A program made the translations under genes and the position numbers. From Myxococcales bacterium (GTDB lineage: Bacteria; Myxococcota_A; Polyangia; Haliangiales; Haliangiaceae), in assembly GCA_016794525.1 (NCBI GenBank), contig JAEUJY010000120.1:1-35344 (forward strand): a stretch of 35,344 bases of DNA. The letters are read 5' to 3'. Under the pieces are notes generated by a model. That model searched no databases, was not told the DNA's origin, and saw nothing but the letters and a program-made list of their open reading frames with translations. Positions 29,890-35,344 of this stretch are shown here, in pieces (position 1 is the first letter of the stretch; each line of letters begins with the position of its first letter).

Positions 29890-30201
29890 TCAGGTGATCG
29901 GATCGCCCGGCGGCGGCTCGCGGACCACGCCGATCCGGGCCCGCACCTCGCCCGGCACCTCGTAGGCCCGCAGCGCGGTGTCGTCATCGCCCCAGCCCAG
30001 CGCACCTCGGACCACGACGTAGCTCCACGCGTGGTAGGCCGCCGCGTCGACCAGCTCGCCGCGCGGGCGCAGGTCGGTCGGCTGGTGCGCGGCCAGCGCG
30101 GCCAGCGCCTGCTCGAGGCGGCGGCCGTGGCGGCCCAGGGTGGCGGCGCTCTCGGCGACGAGCTCGGCGGTCACCGCCGCCTGCGGATCCTTGTCGGCCA
30201 T
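29890..30201 (-). CDS. Small conserved-looking protein, perhaps DUF6665-like
   Basis: The protein has 103 residues, soluble and mostly helical, with no signal. VAESAATLGRHGRRLEQALAAL and VDAAAYHAWSYVVVRGALGW, ending YEVPGEVRARIGV, recall small DUF6665-type proteins from memory; I give that low weight. It may be a small cytoplasmic helper of unknown role. GGGAG lies about 9 bases before the ATG. It follows smpB on the same strand with a 45-bp gap, so they could be co-transcribed. Confidence 0.65.
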   Translation of the reverse strand: MADKDPQAAVTAELVAESAATLGRHGRRLEQALAALAAHQPTDLRPRGELVDAAAYHAWSYVVVRGALGWGDDDTALRAYEVPGEVRARIGVVREPPPGDPIT

Positions 30202-30246
30202 GGTGAAAGTCTCCCACGCCTCGATGCGCCGGGCCGCGGCTTCGCT

Positions 30247-30711
30247 TCAGCGCTTGGCGGCGCGATCGATCTCGCGCTGATCGTCGGCGGCGCGCTTGGC
30301 CGCGCGCTTGTCGTACTGCTTCTTGTGCGTGGCCAGGCCGAGCTCGACCTTCACCCGGCCCTCCTTCCAGTACAGCGCCAGCGGGATCAGCGTGAAGCCG
30401 CGCTCGCGGGTCTTGGCGCCCAGCTTGGCGATCTCGGCCTTGTGCAGCAGCAGCTTCCGCACCCGGTCGACCTGGTGGTTGTCGCGGTTGGCCTGCGGGT
30501 ACTCGTTGATCTGGATGCCGTGCAGCCAGACCTCGCCCTTGCGGATCTCGGCCCAGCCGTCGGCGATCGTCACCTTGGCGTCGCGCAGCGACTTCACCTC
30601 CGAGCCGACGAGGGCGACGCCGGCCTCGTAGCGCTCGTGGATCATGAAATCGTGAGTCGCCTTGCGGTTCTGGGCGATGAACTTGTGCGCCGAGGTGCGC
30701 GCGTCGGCCAT
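30247..30711 (-). CDS. smpB: SsrA-binding protein SmpB
   Basis: The protein has 154 residues, normal length. ATHDFMIHERYEAGVALVGS, then EVKSLRDAKVTIADGWAEI, is the conserved beta-barrel core, and QVDRVRKLLLHKAEIAKLGA, then KTRERGFTLIPLALYWKEGR, with VKVELGLATHKKQYDKR complete it; the basic tail (KRAAKRAADDQREIDRAAKR) inserts into the ribosome. SmpB binds tmRNA and brings it to stalled ribosomes for trans-translation. No ssrA gene is visible nearby. It is divergent from comF with 50 bp between. Confidence 0.97.
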   Translation of the reverse strand: MADARTSAHKFIAQNRKATHDFMIHERYEAGVALVGSEVKSLRDAKVTIADGWAEIRKGEVWLHGIQINEYPQANRDNHQVDRVRKLLLHKAEIAKLGAKTRERGFTLIPLALYWKEGRVKVELGLATHKKQYDKRAAKRAADDQREIDRAAKR

Positions 30712-30751
30712 CGCCGACTCTTAGCACGCAACCGGCGCCGCGCGCGGCCGA

Positions 30752-30757
30752 TAGGCT
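30752..30757 (+). promoter_or_regulatory. -10-like element (TAGGCT) of comF
   Basis: TAGGCT ends four bases before the ATG at 30762, closer than in the other cases, in the 50-bp gap between smpB and comF. Confidence 0.4.
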
Positions 30758-30761
30758 GCGC

Positions 30762-31475
30762 ATGCAAGCCGTCGAAGTCGCGCTGTCCACCCTGTTCGTC
30801 CCCCGGTGCGCCGCCTGCGAGGCCCGGGTCGAGCCGCCGGCGCCGCTGTGCGCCGCGTGCGCGACGACCGTCGACGAGCTGGGGCCGGCGTGCCCCCGCT
30901 GCGGCGAGCCCCAGGCCGCGCCGCCCGCGGTGGAGTGCGCGCGGTGCCGCGCCGGCCGCTGGCCGCTCGAGGCGATGGTCGCGCCGTGGCGCTACGGCGG
31001 CGAGCTGGGCCGCTCGCTGCGCCGGCTGAAGTTCGCCCGTCGCCACGAGATCGCCCGGGCGCTGGCGCCGCTGTACGCGCCGTTCCTGCTCGCCGCGGTC
31101 GAGGCCGGCGCGATCGATCTGATCGTCCCGATCCCGCTGCACTGGCGGCGGCTCGCCGCCCGCGGCTTCAACCAGAGCGAGGCGCTGGCCCGCCACGCCC
31201 GCGCCGCCGCCGGCTGCGCGGCGCCCCTCGACACCCGGGCGCTGCGCCGGGTCCGCAACACCGCGCCGCAGACCCACCTCGACGGCGACGCCCGCCGGCT
31301 CAACCTGCTCGACGCGTTCGCGGTGCCGCGGCCGGCCCGGGTCGCCGGCCGGCGGGTGCTGCTGGTCGATGACGTCGTCGCCACCGGCGCCACGATGGCC
31401 GCGGCGGCCACCGCGCTCACCACCAGCGGCGCCGCCGGCGTCGTCGGCTTCGCCTTCGCCCGGGCCGAGCGGTAG
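30762..31475 (+). CDS. comF: ComF-family phosphoribosyltransferase-like protein
   Basis: The protein has 237 residues. The N-terminus is a Cys-rich double zinc finger (CAAC..CAAC, CPRCGEPQ, CARCRAG). Then come YGGELGRSLRRLKFARRHE, IVPIPLHWRRLAARGFNQSE and the phosphoribosyl-binding loop RRVLLVDDVVATGATM, all typical of ComF. In competent bacteria ComF helps DNA uptake, acting on the incoming strand in the cytoplasm; the biochemical activity is not settled, and the presence of comF does not prove competence. It is convergent with the long surface-protein gene (11-bp gap). Confidence 0.95.
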   Translation: MQAVEVALSTLFVPRCAACEARVEPPAPLCAACATTVDELGPACPRCGEPQAAPPAVECARCRAGRWPLEAMVAPWRYGGELGRSLRRLKFARRHEIARALAPLYAPFLLAAVEAGAIDLIVPIPLHWRRLAARGFNQSEALARHARAAAGCAAPLDTRALRRVRNTAPQTHLDGDARRLNLLDAFAVPRPARVAGRRVLLVDDVVATGATMAAAATALTTSGAAGVVGFAFARAER

Positions 31476-31486
31476 CCGCGCGCCGG

Positions 31487-35344
<3,858 letters not shown>

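Noticed and set aside
30712-30761. tmRNA gene near smpB
   Set aside because: The neighbouring gaps are only 45-50 bp and show no tRNA-like ends, so ssrA must lie elsewhere.

Overview
The window is very GC-rich DNA (roughly 70% or more), densely packed with genes and with many GTG starts. Gene content points to a predatory or social deltaproteobacterial lineage of the Myxococcota, plausibly Kofleriaceae/Haliangiales-like. The evidence is three eukaryotic-like Ser/Thr kinases, FHA proteins, many lipoproteins with Asp/Pro-rich tails, OmpA proteins carrying thrombospondin type 3 repeats, and a MYXO-CTERM-like sorting motif. The taxonomic call is an inference from these families. I see no tRNA, rRNA, tmRNA, CRISPR array, insertion sequence or phage gene.

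Layout. 1-3.0 kb: the end of an HNH endonuclease, a DUF1707/LiaF-like protein coupled to an adenosine deaminase, a GreA/GreB-like factor and a small membrane protein. 3.0-13.2 kb: a signalling island. Leftward run a lipoprotein, a 1228-residue kinase-ATPase-TPR protein and a transmembrane kinase; rightward run an FHA/sigma-54 activator and a third kinase. 13.2-16.5 kb: a Cys-rich lipoprotein, a small periplasmic protein and an OmpA/TSP3 outer-membrane protein. 16.8-22.5 kb: a leftward block, ftsE-like, ftsX, envC-like, ctpA-like and a double-FHA membrane protein, closed by an intrinsic terminator. 22.6-25.7 kb: secreted proteins (a collagen-like protein, an astacin-like metalloprotease lipoprotein, a CAP/SCP lipoprotein). 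25.8-27.2 kb: a TatA/B-like gene and tatC. 27.2-31.5 kb: a lipoprotein, an LCMT-type methyltransferase, a TPR lipoprotein, a small protein, smpB and comF. 31.5 kb to the end: a very long ORF in which an ASH-repeat surface protein with a MYXO-CTERM-like tail runs in frame into an OmpA/TSP3 protein; it is cut by the window edge.

Four things stand out. (1) The FtsE homologue has lost the Walker A lysine, the LSGGQ signature, the Walker B glutamate and the H-loop histidine, while staying translationally coupled to ftsX and an envC-like gene: a candidate pseudo-ATPase FtsEX module. (2) Many genes carry TANNNT exactly six bases before the start codon, which predicts leaderless mRNAs. (3) The last ORF fuses a C-terminal surface-sorting signal directly to what looks like a downstream signal peptide. 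(4) Two of the kinases appear to carry degenerate class III cyclase-like domains.

The genes suggest an envelope-centred region: phosphorylation signalling (kinases, FHA readers), wall remodelling (FtsEX-EnvC-Ctp), export (Tat, lipoproteins) and surface structure (OmpA/TSP3, ASH repeats, collagen-like protein).
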